10,391 bases of DNA. Origin: Candidatus Bathyarchaeum sp. Lineage in GTDB: Archaea > Thermoproteota > Bathyarchaeia > Bathyarchaeales > Bathyarchaeaceae. The position numbers and the translations under genes are program-made. Shown here piece after piece: positions 1 to 6,360 of the stretch; the stretch's first letter is position 1; the number at the start of each line of letters is the position of its first letter. Where the stretch lies: NCBI GenBank assembly GCA_004376385.1, contig SOJY01000144.1, positions 1 through 10,391 on the forward strand, written 5' to 3'. The notes beneath the pieces were generated by a model. That model worked only from the letters and a program-made list of their open reading frames with translations, did not search any database and was not told the DNA's origin.

Positions 1-522
1 CGCTCCTAGCAAGCCTAGTTTAAGGTGTATGATCAAGGTGAAGCCGAGAGCGACCTTGCAGACTTCGTATATGAGTAGGCCGTATCCGATGGTTTGTGGT
101 TCCTTGGCGCGTAGGACTGCTTCTAGGGCAGATATTGTGTAGAATTCAACTATTTGGATTGATACGATGAAGTATAGCATTGCGTAGTCGGCGCCAATTT
201 GGAGGGCTGACAGAATGGTTGGGAGTAATGCGAGGTATATGGAAGTTGATGCGATGGATATGAATATGTTGGCGGTGAGTCCTGTTTTGGCTGATCCAGC
301 GTGTTCTCTGGCTACGAAGCGGGTCGTCCAGAACGGGAGGACAGTAGCAAGTATGATGAAGTAGCTGAAAACGTCGCTGAGGTTTCCCCAGATTCCGAAC
401 TCTTCGGTGGAGACACTTCTTGTGATCATATAAACGAAGGCAAGTCCAGTTGCGACGCTGAGAAGCTTGGATGTAAATAGGATGTACCCAGAGTATCTAA
501 GTCTGATCTCGCTCTTGACCAT
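1..522 (-). CDS. Wzx-like polysaccharide/lipid-linked glycan flippase, N-terminal part (cut by window edge)
   Basis: Translating the minus strand from the ATG at 522 gives 174 residues without a stop, running off the left edge. The protein is very hydrophobic, with probable membrane segments near residues 12-33, 50-66, 83-108, 113-135 and 148-172. The short polar N-terminus, then an 'SVSTEEFGIWG' segment (residues 37-47) just after the first helix, is typical of the Wzx/RfbX polysaccharide export family of the MATE-like superfamily, usually 400-500 residues. Members move lipid-linked oligosaccharides across the cytoplasmic membrane. An in-frame GTG at 531 is an alternative start; a TAA at 535-537 limits it further upstream. 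No clear Shine-Dalgarno is seen. The neighbours are all glycan genes, which fits. A diverged copy of its residues about 79-99 lies at 805-888. Substrate cannot be told. Confidence 0.85.
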   Translation of the reverse strand, partial: MVKSEIRLRYSGYILFTSKLLSVATGLAFVYMITRSVSTEEFGIWGNLSDVFSYFIILATVLPFWTTRFVAREHAGSAKTGLTANIFISIASTSIYLALLPTILSALQIGADYAMLYFIVSIQIVEFYTISALEAVLRAKEPQTIGYGLLIYEVCKVALGFTLIIHLKLGLLGA

Positions 523-534
523 GTGGTTCACGGC

Positions 535-807
535 TTACTTATTTTCATTCGGGTAGGTGGCTATTTTGTTTTCCGCTTGGTTTTTGTTGTGGTGGCTGTG
601 AGTGTGTGTGACGGTTTCTACCCCACGGTCTACAATATGAACCAAATAGGCTACAAATATGTGGTTGATTTCGGAAATTATGTATTCTTGGTCTTTTTGC
701 ATCCAGTCCAAACTGAAAAGGTTGGGGTGGAAACCTAGATGTAACAGTGCGGAATCAGTAAAACAGTGACCAATCAATTCCAAAAGAACCGGCACATAAA
801 TTCTTTA
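535..807 (-). pseudogene. Decayed C-terminal remnant, possibly of a polysaccharide deacetylase-like gene
   Basis: An open stretch follows the TAA at 805-807 on the minus strand and ends at 535; a GTG at 795 is the only plausible start and has no good ribosome site. The segment reading 'LLHLGFHPNLFSLDWMQKD' followed about 30 residues later by 'GVETVTH' resembles the tail of polysaccharide deacetylase-like proteins, where an H-P pair is followed by a helix and a 'v.fvTh' strand. The last 20 or so residues are polar and unstructured and look like read-through of non-coding sequence. It lies directly behind the flippase fragment at 805-888 in the same frame, so the two may be neighbouring ruins. 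The family assignment is a guess from a short motif; it could be a meaningless open frame. Confidence 0.3.
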
Positions 808-888
808 ATGAGTTGTTAAGAGAAATGCGAGATGGATGGAAGCTGATGTGACGGATATAAATATGTTAGCGATGAGCCCTGTTTTGAA
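805..888 (-). pseudogene. Fragment of a second flippase gene
   Basis: The minus-strand frame reads 'KTGLIANIFISVTSASIHLA' from 885 down and ends in TAA at 807-805. The intact flippase at 1-522 reads 'KTGLTANIFISIASTSIYLA' at residues 79-98. The DNA of 824-885 aligns without gaps to 227-288 at 52 of 62 bases, and nine of the ten differences are transitions. It is therefore the relic of a paralogue or of an older copy. Upstream the homology stops abruptly at about 888, where a glycosyltransferase C-terminal domain on the other strand begins, marking a recombination or deletion joint. It also supplies the first 17 or so codons of the plus-strand frame at 836-1969, so that annotated start is accidental. 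Confidence 0.8.
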
Positions 889-1969
889 GATTATTTGGAT
901 CAATAAACTAGAGTCCCACAAGGTTCCATCGGATTTCATAAGTGTAGCGAAACTCTTACCTAATCACAATTTTTGGATGTGTGGTTCCGGTAGTTTAAGA
1001 GACTATGTGATGGAGGAATCAAAAGGCGTTAACAACCTTCGATATCTTGGGATTATCTCAGATAAACTCAAGACTCAACTCCTTAATGAATGTGACATTT
1101 ATATTTCAACATCTACCTATGAAGGTTTCGGCTTCGGTCCTCTAGAAGCCTTAAGACAACACAAGATTATATTGCTCAGAGATATACCTGCTTTCAAGGA
1201 AATATATGGTGAAGTAGCACTTTTTGCTTCATCGGTAGAGGAATTTGTGGAACACATACGGTCTTTAGAAAATCGGAAAGAACGGGAAAAAATGGAGCAA
1301 AGAATCGTAGAAAAATCGAAGACTATGTTGAAAAAATATTCCATAGAGAACGCCGTCAGAAACATAATCCTCGACTGCGGAATTAAGAGTGGGGCTCACA
1401 TATTAGCTGTAAACGATGACACCCCTTACCTATATCTTGGGGGTCATAGGCTTTTCTATCAATTAATAAATCGACTAGGTAAATTTTTCAATGTCACTTT
1501 GATAACCTCAAGGGGAAAATGCTTAAGGCTTGTTGACCCTAACATCAACACAATTATTATTTCACGTTCTCGTTACACTATGCGTAACTTGCTTGACTTT
1601 TTACTTGTAAACCTAAATTATCTCCAAACATTCCTGACGGCTAACAAGGAAAAGAGGGCTGATTTTGTTTTCACAAATGATAGATTTTGTTCCTTTATTG
1701 CATATTTTGCTAAAAAAATTCTCAAAATGAAGACATTAACTTCAATTTGGGACGATGCCTTTTTTAGAATTCCAGTTCTTGAGGTTAGGTCGCTTCGTGC
1801 CTTTGGTCGTCAAATACTATATCTTCATCCTCTAATTCATTTATTTGAAAGATACGTATATAGAACTATACCCGTTAAAACAATATCAAAGTTTAGCTTG
1901 AGCCTTTTAAGAAAGCATAATGTCGTTGCAACTTCAATATGGAAAGCGCAAGAGCAGATTGACTCGTGA
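836..1969 (+). CDS. Chimeric open frame: GT4 C-terminal domain followed by the N-terminal domain of another glycosyltransferase
   Basis: The frame is 377 codons long with no internal stop. Residues 1-17 are antisense flippase sequence, so the real homology starts near residue 19. Residues 19-180 match the C-terminal Rossmann domain of GT4 enzymes: 'WMCGSGSLRDYV' at 47-58, and the nucleotide-sugar site 'YEGFGFGPLEAL' with the E-x7-E pair E96 and E104. The first part of this domain and the whole N-terminal acceptor domain are missing. Residues 186-365 instead look like the N-terminal domain of a different GT-B enzyme: 'GGHRLFYQLINRLG' at 202-215, a 'VTLITSRG' strand, and 'TISKFSLSLLRKH' near 350-362, after which the usual 'PNGVD' hinge and C-domain are absent. 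The normal order is N then C, so this is either two truncated genes joined in frame or a permuted protein. It overlaps the methyltransferase start by GTGA. Expression is doubtful. Confidence 0.6.
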   Translation: MEADVTDINMLAMSPVLKIIWINKLESHKVPSDFISVAKLLPNHNFWMCGSGSLRDYVMEESKGVNNLRYLGIISDKLKTQLLNECDIYISTSTYEGFGFGPLEALRQHKIILLRDIPAFKEIYGEVALFASSVEEFVEHIRSLENRKEREKMEQRIVEKSKTMLKKYSIENAVRNIILDCGIKSGAHILAVNDDTPYLYLGGHRLFYQLINRLGKFFNVTLITSRGKCLRLVDPNINTIIISRSRYTMRNLLDFLLVNLNYLQTFLTANKEKRADFVFTNDRFCSFIAYFAKKILKMKTLTSIWDDAFFRIPVLEVRSLRAFGRQILYLHPLIHLFERYVYRTIPVKTISKFSLSLLRKHNVVATSIWKAQEQIDS

Positions 1970-2621
1970 AGTTTGTATTAGATATAGGATGTGGAAAAAC
2001 ACCGACAACAGCTCTTGAAGCAACAGATACGGTATACGTTGGAATAGATATAAACAATTCCGTTTAACCCGAACTTCAGGCAATTATCTGTTTCTGTGTG
2101 CAGTCACTAATGTCTCCCCTTCAGAAACAAAATTTTTGACCAAGTATTCGTTCTTCAAATTTTGGAACATATTCATGAGCATGTTTTAGTTGTTAATGAA
2201 ATCTGCCGGTGTTGCAAGGAAAATGCAATTGTAGAAATAAGTGTTCCAAGCGATAAAGGTGAGAGATTCTTGCTACGTTATAGCCCAAACTATCAGCGTC
2301 ATATAAGACAGTTTCATGTTCAGAGTTTGATAGACGAGAGCTTGAAAAGTTGTTTCGTTCAAAGGATTTTTACATTGAGCGGTCTAGATACTATAACTTT
2401 TTTGGGACCATTGAGTGGTTTCTCATTTCTCTTTTTGGTGGCAGAATGAATGCTCAAGGTCAACTAGCCAACAGAAAAATATTTTTATTCAATTGCTTCT
2501 TTACAAAATAAGAAGTATAACGATATGTGGTAAGCCTCTATGGAGAGCCGTTGAAATTGTCGGGCAAAAATTCCTACCAAAGAGTATGAGCTTCAGACTG
2601 GCACGTAAAATAGGTGAATAA
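1966..2621 (+). pseudogene. Class I SAM-dependent methyltransferase, broken by several frameshifts
   Basis: A GTG at 1966 overlaps the preceding stop and starts 'KFVLDIGCGKTP', the SAM-binding motif I, followed by 'YVGIDIN' (strand 2 with its acidic ribose-binding residue). The frame stops at TAA 2065-2067. Recognisable sequence then continues in other frames: 'GNYLFLCAVTNV' (about 2082-2114), 'LPFRNKIFDQVFVLQILEHI' (2114-2173, the motif before and after strand 4), 'ICRCCKENAIVEISVP' (to about 2250), 'LEKLFRSKDFYIERSRYYNF' (about 2341-2400) and 'ITICGKPLWRAVEIVGQKF' up to TAA at 2619-2621. With these joined the product would be about 220 residues, normal for Methyltransf_11-type enzymes of glycan clusters. 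Each of the four frame changes equals one missing base, at about 2065, 2115 (in CCCC), 2330 and 2505 (next to AAAA). Decay or sequencing indels could explain that. Confidence 0.8.
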
Positions 2622-2677
2622 AAAATAAAAGATAAGATTTACTTACATAAGAAATAAAGTAGGTTGGTGTACAAACT

Positions 2678-3622
2678 TTGAAGGTGCTGGTTACTGGTGG
2701 AAGTGGCTTTATAGGAAGCCGTCTAATACCCAAACTCGTGGAATTGGAACATGACGTTTATTCCTTAGAACGATATGTTACGGGTCGATACGTTCTAGGC
2801 GGTCGCTACGTAGTGAAAACCGTTTTCAGCGATTTACGTAATTACTTCACTCTGCGGAATACAATCCGTAAAGTTCAGCCCGAAGCTGTGGTTCATCTAG
2901 CCTCGATAAGTCCGGTATCCTACTCCTATGACCATCCAATCGAAGTTATGGAAACCAATTTCTTGGGCACAGTGAATTTAGCTGAGTCTTGTTTACGTGA
3001 AGTTCCCCAGTTTAGACACTTCCTGTTTGCTGGTACATCAGAAGAATATGGAAATCAAGAAAATACGCCAATTAAAGAGAGCGCCGAACTACGCCCCTGC
3101 AGTCCGTACGCCGTTAGCAAAGTTGCTGCAGATAAATATCTACAATATATGTATGATGCCTATGATTTCCCAGTAACTATCCTCCGAAATTTTAACACCT
3201 ACGGCCGCAAGAATAACACACATTTCGTGGTCGAGCGAATAATCGTGCAAATGCTTGAAGAAAAAACTGTTATGCTCGGGGACCCTACACCCGTGCGAGA
3301 CCTCCTCTACATTGACGATCATGTGAGCAGTTACGTAACATGCTTGGAGAACGAAAAAGCTATAGGTGAAGTATTTAATTTCTGCACTAGGCGCGGAACT
3401 TCAATAACCCAACTTGTGGAGTTGATGAAAGAACTCATCGGCTTTAAACGTGAAGTTGTCTGGAACACTATCCCGGAGCGCCCATTAGATGTAGCCGTTT
3501 TAGTAGGCGACAACTCAAAAGCCAAGCGACTTCTGGGTTGGAAACCGAAATTCACACTAAAGAAAGGGCTACAACTTACCATAAACTTCTGGAAAGAAAA
3601 AATTAGTCAATTGACAGAATAA
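2678..3622 (+). CDS. NAD-dependent epimerase/dehydratase (extended SDR), sugar-nucleotide modifying
   Basis: The 314-residue product is a full-length extended short-chain dehydrogenase. Seen motifs are the NAD(P) loop 'TGGSGFIG' (6-13), 'HLAS' (73-76), 'AGTSEEYG' (118-125), the catalytic Y144-x3-K148 in 'PYAVSK', 'RNFNTYG' (170-176) and 'GDPTPVRDLLYIDD' (201-214). Enzymes of this family epimerise, dehydrate or reduce nucleoside-diphosphate sugars in the cytoplasm. The T-S-E-E segment is closer to GDP-mannose 4,6-dehydratase and dTDP-glucose 4,6-dehydratase types than to plain GalE, but the sequence alone does not fix the substrate. The start is TTG at 2678, giving the usual 'KVLVTGGSG' opening; an SD-like GGTTGGTG lies 8-15 bases upstream. 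It follows the broken methyltransferase and is itself intact, suggesting it is still used. Confidence 0.9.
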   Translation: MKVLVTGGSGFIGSRLIPKLVELEHDVYSLERYVTGRYVLGGRYVVKTVFSDLRNYFTLRNTIRKVQPEAVVHLASISPVSYSYDHPIEVMETNFLGTVNLAESCLREVPQFRHFLFAGTSEEYGNQENTPIKESAELRPCSPYAVSKVAADKYLQYMYDAYDFPVTILRNFNTYGRKNNTHFVVERIIVQMLEEKTVMLGDPTPVRDLLYIDDHVSSYVTCLENEKAIGEVFNFCTRRGTSITQLVELMKELIGFKREVVWNTIPERPLDVAVLVGDNSKAKRLLGWKPKFTLKKGLQLTINFWKEKISQLTE

Positions 3623-3676
3623 GCGGGTGCTCCCTTCACATAAAAGTAGAAATAGTCCTAAAAGGGGAGATCTAAA

Positions 3677-3737
3677 ATGAACATATCACATGTATCAGAT
3701 TTTTGTTCTCCTAGATTCAAGAGTTGAACAACTTGCA
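3677..3737 (+). pseudogene. 5' stub of a lost GT4 glycosyltransferase
   Basis: A good ribosome-binding sequence, GGGGAGATC at 3664-3672, precedes the ATG at 3677. The reading 'MNISHVSDFCSPRFKS' ends in TGA at 3725-3727, and 'VEQLA' continues in another frame until TAG at 3738. Together they match the usual GT4 opening (short strand, 'vsdf..Pr.GGvEqla'), in which the acceptor loop begins. The rest of the gene is missing: about 50 bases later the next intact GT starts. The preserved translation signal with only about 20 codons suggests an older GT gene here was deleted or replaced. The stub is short, so the family call rests on pattern recognition. Confidence 0.5.
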
Positions 3738-3789
3738 TAGCCAACGGAATCTGAAATTGGTGAATTTATGAATAGGAAAAGATGATTAT

Positions 3790-4710
3790 ATGAAAATGCT
3801 CGTGGTCGCCTCAAATACGCATTTTCTGGACTGGATCAAGGAGTTCCCTTATGATGTGAACGTGTTTAAAATACATTTATATATGAGTAGAGTTAGAAAG
3901 GCATTCTTCTATGCAACCTTAAAGCCTAAGTTAAAGATACTTTCTTGGAAATACGATATTATCTTCTGCGACTTCTTCGATGAATTTGCAAATATAATGA
4001 GTAAGGTAAGTTCAAAACCAATCTATGTCAGATTACATAGAACAGAAGCATACAATCCAACTTTTTTGAAAACTGCAAATTTTGAAAATATAAAAACTAT
4101 AATCACAGTTTCAAAATATTATAAAAAAATCGTAAGGGAATTGGTTGGAGACAAAGTTCCAATTCATGTTGTTCCAAACGGCGTAGATACTGAAAAGTTT
4201 AGCTATAATCCACATGTTCACAGACCGTTGAAAATCTGTACCGTCAGCAATTTAACACATAGAAAGAGAATATTTGATCTTATAGTGAACAATCCAGACT
4301 CAAAAATAGATATAGGTGGGAAAGGAGAAGAGAGACGAATATTAGAAGATGCAATAAACAGATTTAATTTAAAGGCAAAACTTTGTGGATGGGTTGAACT
4401 TCCCGAATTCTATCATCAACACGACATTTTCATAATGAATAGTAGCGATGAAAGTTTTGGTGTCTCCATGGTGGAGGCTATGAGTTGCGGGCTTATACCG
4501 TTGTGCTTTGCATGGCATGGAGTCGAAGAAATACTTCCTCCAGAATACATATATCATAATTATCAAGAGATGAGAGAAAAAGTCTCTAAGATACAAGAGA
4601 TGTCAAAAACAGAAATAAGTCAGATAAAAAGGAAAATGCGCTCCATCGTAGAATCAAAATTTAGCCTAGAGCAACAGGCAAAGAACTTCATCTCCATATT
4701 CAATAAATAG
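3790..4710 (+). CDS. GT4-family glycosyltransferase (short, apparently complete)
   Basis: The 306-residue protein has a GT-B fold. The N-terminal domain (1-125) ends in 'TIITVSKYYKKIV', the hinge reads 'VVPNGVDTEKF' (127-137), and the C-terminal domain has 'THRKRIFDLI' (156-165), 'GGKGEERRIL' (176-185) and the donor-binding E-x7-E pair E221 and E229 in 'DESFGVSMVEAMSCG'. The family transfers a sugar from a nucleotide sugar with retention, usually on the cytoplasmic membrane face. Its N-domain is shorter than in typical 350-400-residue members and lacks the usual glycine-rich 'GG' loop near the start, which may indicate a peculiar acceptor or a trimmed N-terminus. The gene is visibly richer in A/T and in AGA/ATA codons than the minus-strand genes from 7434 on. 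The ATG at 3790 follows a purine-rich AGGAAAAGATGA. Donor and acceptor are unknown. Confidence 0.88.
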   Translation: MKMLVVASNTHFLDWIKEFPYDVNVFKIHLYMSRVRKAFFYATLKPKLKILSWKYDIIFCDFFDEFANIMSKVSSKPIYVRLHRTEAYNPTFLKTANFENIKTIITVSKYYKKIVRELVGDKVPIHVVPNGVDTEKFSYNPHVHRPLKICTVSNLTHRKRIFDLIVNNPDSKIDIGGKGEERRILEDAINRFNLKAKLCGWVELPEFYHQHDIFIMNSSDESFGVSMVEAMSCGLIPLCFAWHGVEEILPPEYIYHNYQEMREKVSKIQEMSKTEISQIKRKMRSIVESKFSLEQQAKNFISIFNK

Positions 4711-4907
4711 CAAAGATTTATCCAATTCCATACAATGAAATGTCCCACTTCCTAAACCAATTCGAAGTATTCTTCGACCAGTTCACCATTCCAAGCCTAT
4801 CAAAAACAGCCCTTGAAGCCATAGCATGCGGATGCAAAGTAATAAGCTGGAAAGGACCAGTCACACACCCAGAAGAAATCATAAAAACCACAACCTCTCG
4901 GTTGTGA
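4707..4907 (+). pseudogene. C-terminal fragment of another GT4 glycosyltransferase
   Basis: In the frame starting after the TAA at 4704-4706 the sequence reads 'KIYPIPYNEMSHFLNQFEVF', then 'FDQFTIPSLSKTALEAIACG' and 'CKVISWKGP', ending in TGA at 4905-4907. This is the part of a GT-B C-terminal domain from the 'P..em..~l...dv' helix to the 'LEA.acG..Vi' donor-binding region. There is no start codon with a ribosome site, no N-terminal domain, and the end is cut off about 30-50 residues early. It lies immediately downstream of the intact GT at 3790-4710 but in another frame, and is not that gene's own tail because that gene already has this region. It is best read as the surviving end of a tandem GT gene. 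Confidence 0.7.
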
Positions 4908-4915
4908 CAAAAAAA
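4883..4915 (-). terminator. Hairpin with flanking T-runs, probable terminator for the minus-strand GT
   Basis: A perfect 7-bp inverted repeat, CACAACC at 4889-4895 and GGTTGTG at 4900-4906, has a 4-base loop. Read on the minus strand it is preceded by seven T (4915-4909) and followed by five T (4887-4883). It lies about 40-70 bases past the stop of the minus-strand GT at 4954. Archaeal termination depends mainly on T-runs, so both T-tracts may act. No comparable T-run lies after the hairpin on the plus strand. Confidence 0.5.
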
Positions 4916-4953
4916 CTATTAAGAATTTATGAAAAAATTAAGTTAACAGAAAG

Positions 4954-5688
4954 TTACCGCCCGGCTTGGAAATCGACGGGGACTCGTGTTTTCGAGTAGG
5001 CCTCTAAAATCTTTGGCTCACATTTTTTCTCCCAAGTCAAGTTCTCCAACGCGAATCTCCGTATTTTAGTTCTGAATTCACGGACCTCATCCAGATTATC
5101 TGCGTAATAAAGCAGTAACTCCTTCAGTTCATACAGATTATTAAACGCAACAGCGTATTCGCCTAAGCATCGTGTCACACAATGAAGATCAGAAACAGTG
5201 AGTACAAGAAGGCCAGCATGAGCATACTCGTATGGCTTGTTAGGATTGCAGTATCTATGAAACCAGTGTTTCTTCCAAGGTAGCAAGCCAATGTGATGCC
5301 GTGTCAGTTCCTTCATCATTGCCGGGTGAGCGAGTAAGCCTAAACATTTTATGTTTCGGGATGAGAGCAGGTTTGGATCTCCAATCACCGTTAACGTCCC
5401 AACTCCGTCGTGACTAAAAATTTGAAGAAAACTTTCAACATTTCTGTGGGGTATGAGAGCAGGATTAGAACAGTCTCCTCCTACGTATACTGAAGACAAG
5501 TGTTCGTCCTTGTTGGGACTCAGTTTCAGCGATTCCGTTTCAAGATGGAAAGGGAAATTTGGCACAACATATACATCATCGTTCAACCTCATATGCTCTT
5601 CACTAACAGTATCACAGACAACAATCACCGCGGACGCCTTGTGTAATACCTCTTTTTCCCACCCCGTCCACACCCATTTTGTGAACAT
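4954..5688 (-). CDS. GT4 glycosyltransferase, C-terminal portion of a stop-split gene
   Basis: The 244-residue frame begins with ATG at 5688 and contains 'ASAVIVVCDTVSEEHM' (start of the interdomain hinge), 'VYVVPNFPF', 'SVYVGGD' (strand 1 of the C-terminal Rossmann domain), 'TLTVIGDP', 'HIGLLPWK' and the donor-site helix 'NPNKPYEYAHAGLLVLTVSD', all expected of GT4 enzymes. It is in the same frame as 5722-6069, separated only by TAA at 5722-5724 and 11 codons. Joined, they give 371 residues, a normal GT4 length. The ATG at 5688 has no clear Shine-Dalgarno and lies inside what should be the N-terminal domain, so independent translation of a useful protein is doubtful. I read it as the distal part of one gene inactivated by a nonsense mutation. 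A bicistronic two-subunit enzyme or stop read-through are less likely alternatives. Confidence 0.75.
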   Translation of the reverse strand: MFTKWVWTGWEKEVLHKASAVIVVCDTVSEEHMRLNDDVYVVPNFPFHLETESLKLSPNKDEHLSSVYVGGDCSNPALIPHRNVESFLQIFSHDGVGTLTVIGDPNLLSSRNIKCLGLLAHPAMMKELTRHHIGLLPWKKHWFHRYCNPNKPYEYAHAGLLVLTVSDLHCVTRCLGEYAVAFNNLYELKELLLYYADNLDEVREFRTKIRRFALENLTWEKKCEPKILEAYSKTRVPVDFQAGR

Positions 5689-5721
5689 TTTGTTTTGTTT
5701 CCAAATGTTTTCCGTAGGGTT

Positions 5722-6069
5722 TTAAGATTTGGACCAATATTGATGATCATAATAAACAAAATGAAATGAAAATTCACTGATCAATTTAGCAGCAATTACA
5801 TTGTGAGCATGGACTAAATCAGGGCGATATTCTCCGAGAATCTCAGATAGCTTTCTTTTTAACGCTCTCCAATAAGGAGGGATTTTCACATTTGCGAACC
5901 TATTGAAGGGGAGTTCATAGAATTTATCAAATAAATCAGTCGGAAGACATGTATCTTCAATAAGAGGGCCTGCAAAACATGTACCATACCCTTCTCTCTT
6001 CGCAGTTTGAGCACTCCTCTCAACTCTCCGATCAGGAAGGGTGTTGCTTGAAAGATGAAGGACTTTCAT
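5722..6069 (-). CDS. GT4 glycosyltransferase, N-terminal portion of a stop-split gene
   Basis: The 115-residue frame opens 'MKVLHLSSNTLPDRRVERSA' from ATG 6069 and contains 'RPDLVHAHNVIAAKL', the strand-helix pair found midway in GT4 N-terminal domains, then 'VYYDHQYWSKS' where relatives have a 'vyD.Hey.s' loop. It stops at TAA 5724-5722, and the homology continues in the same frame in 4954-5688. A TATA-like box at 6099-6106 lies at the right distance for a very short leader. The start is well supported because the first strand begins at residue 2. On its own this half lacks the donor-binding domain and should be inactive. One substitution (for example from AAA, CAA or GAA) could create the stop, suggesting a recent loss, phase variation or a sequence error. 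Confidence 0.75.
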   Translation of the reverse strand: MKVLHLSSNTLPDRRVERSAQTAKREGYGTCFAGPLIEDTCLPTDLFDKFYELPFNRFANVKIPPYWRALKRKLSEILGEYRPDLVHAHNVIAAKLISEFSFHFVYYDHQYWSKS

Positions 6070-6091
6070 TTTCCAACACAGACATCTTTGT

Positions 6092-6110
6092 GCCTTGCTT
6101 ATATATGCAT
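6092..6110 (-). promoter_or_regulatory. Archaeal TATA-box promoter of the split GT gene
   Basis: On the minus strand the sequence ATGCATATATAAGC contains ATATATAA at 6106-6099. Its centre is about 33 bases before the ATG at 6069, so transcription would begin roughly 5-10 bases before the start codon, typical of archaeal near-leaderless mRNAs. The box is nearly palindromic and lies about 50 bases before the plus-strand ATG at 6154, so it might also serve that direction. No operator is evident. Confidence 0.5.
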
Positions 6111-6153
6111 AATCGTTTTATTGTTTACATGAAAACTACACAAGGTCGCAACA

Positions 6154-6360
6154 ATGAAAAGTACGAAAGTCCTATCAATTCTAGGAACAAGGCCTCAATT
6201 CATCAAATCCGCTCCCTTAATCCACATGACCAAAAAAGATTCAGACATAGACATACAAAGAAGACTAAAGGACAAAAACAATCCTTTTGGAGACAGAAAA
6301 GCCTTAGGAAAAATACTTAGCATCTTCAAAGAATTTGACCCGTGTCCACTAAAACGGTGA
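6154..6360 (+). pseudogene. UDP-N-acetylglucosamine 2-epimerase (WecB-like) with its middle deleted
   Basis: The 68-codon frame opens with 'KVLSILGTRPQFIKSAPLI', the highly conserved N-terminus of UDP-GlcNAc 2-epimerases, which make UDP-ManNAc. After 'KKDSDIDI' (about residue 34) it jumps to 'NNPFGDRKALGKILSIF', which matches the conserved C-terminal tail 'NPFGDGKAS.~Iv.il'. Full-length enzymes have about 350-380 residues, so about 300 codons between the two ends are missing, including all catalytic acids and histidines. The join is in frame and falls near a tandem GACATA GACATA (about 6244-6255), which may have been the deletion point. The stop overlaps the next gene's GTG by GTGA, so the remnant may persist as a translated leader coupled to that GT. 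Activity as an epimerase is not possible. Confidence 0.8.

Noticed and set aside
523..738. Plus-strand 71-codon frame with hydrophobic valine/phenylalanine-rich product
   Set aside because: It lies opposite the better-supported minus-strand remnant, has no recognisable domain or ribosome site, and its composition is what antisense of a hydrophilic region gives.
2415..2621. Separate 68-codon gene after the methyltransferase
   Set aside because: Its second half is the displaced C-terminal end of the methyltransferase, and its first half is out-of-frame reading, so it is part of the pseudogene.
5453..5725. Plus-strand frame across the split GT
   Set aside because: It is antisense to conserved GT4 motifs on the minus strand and has no start signal or domain.
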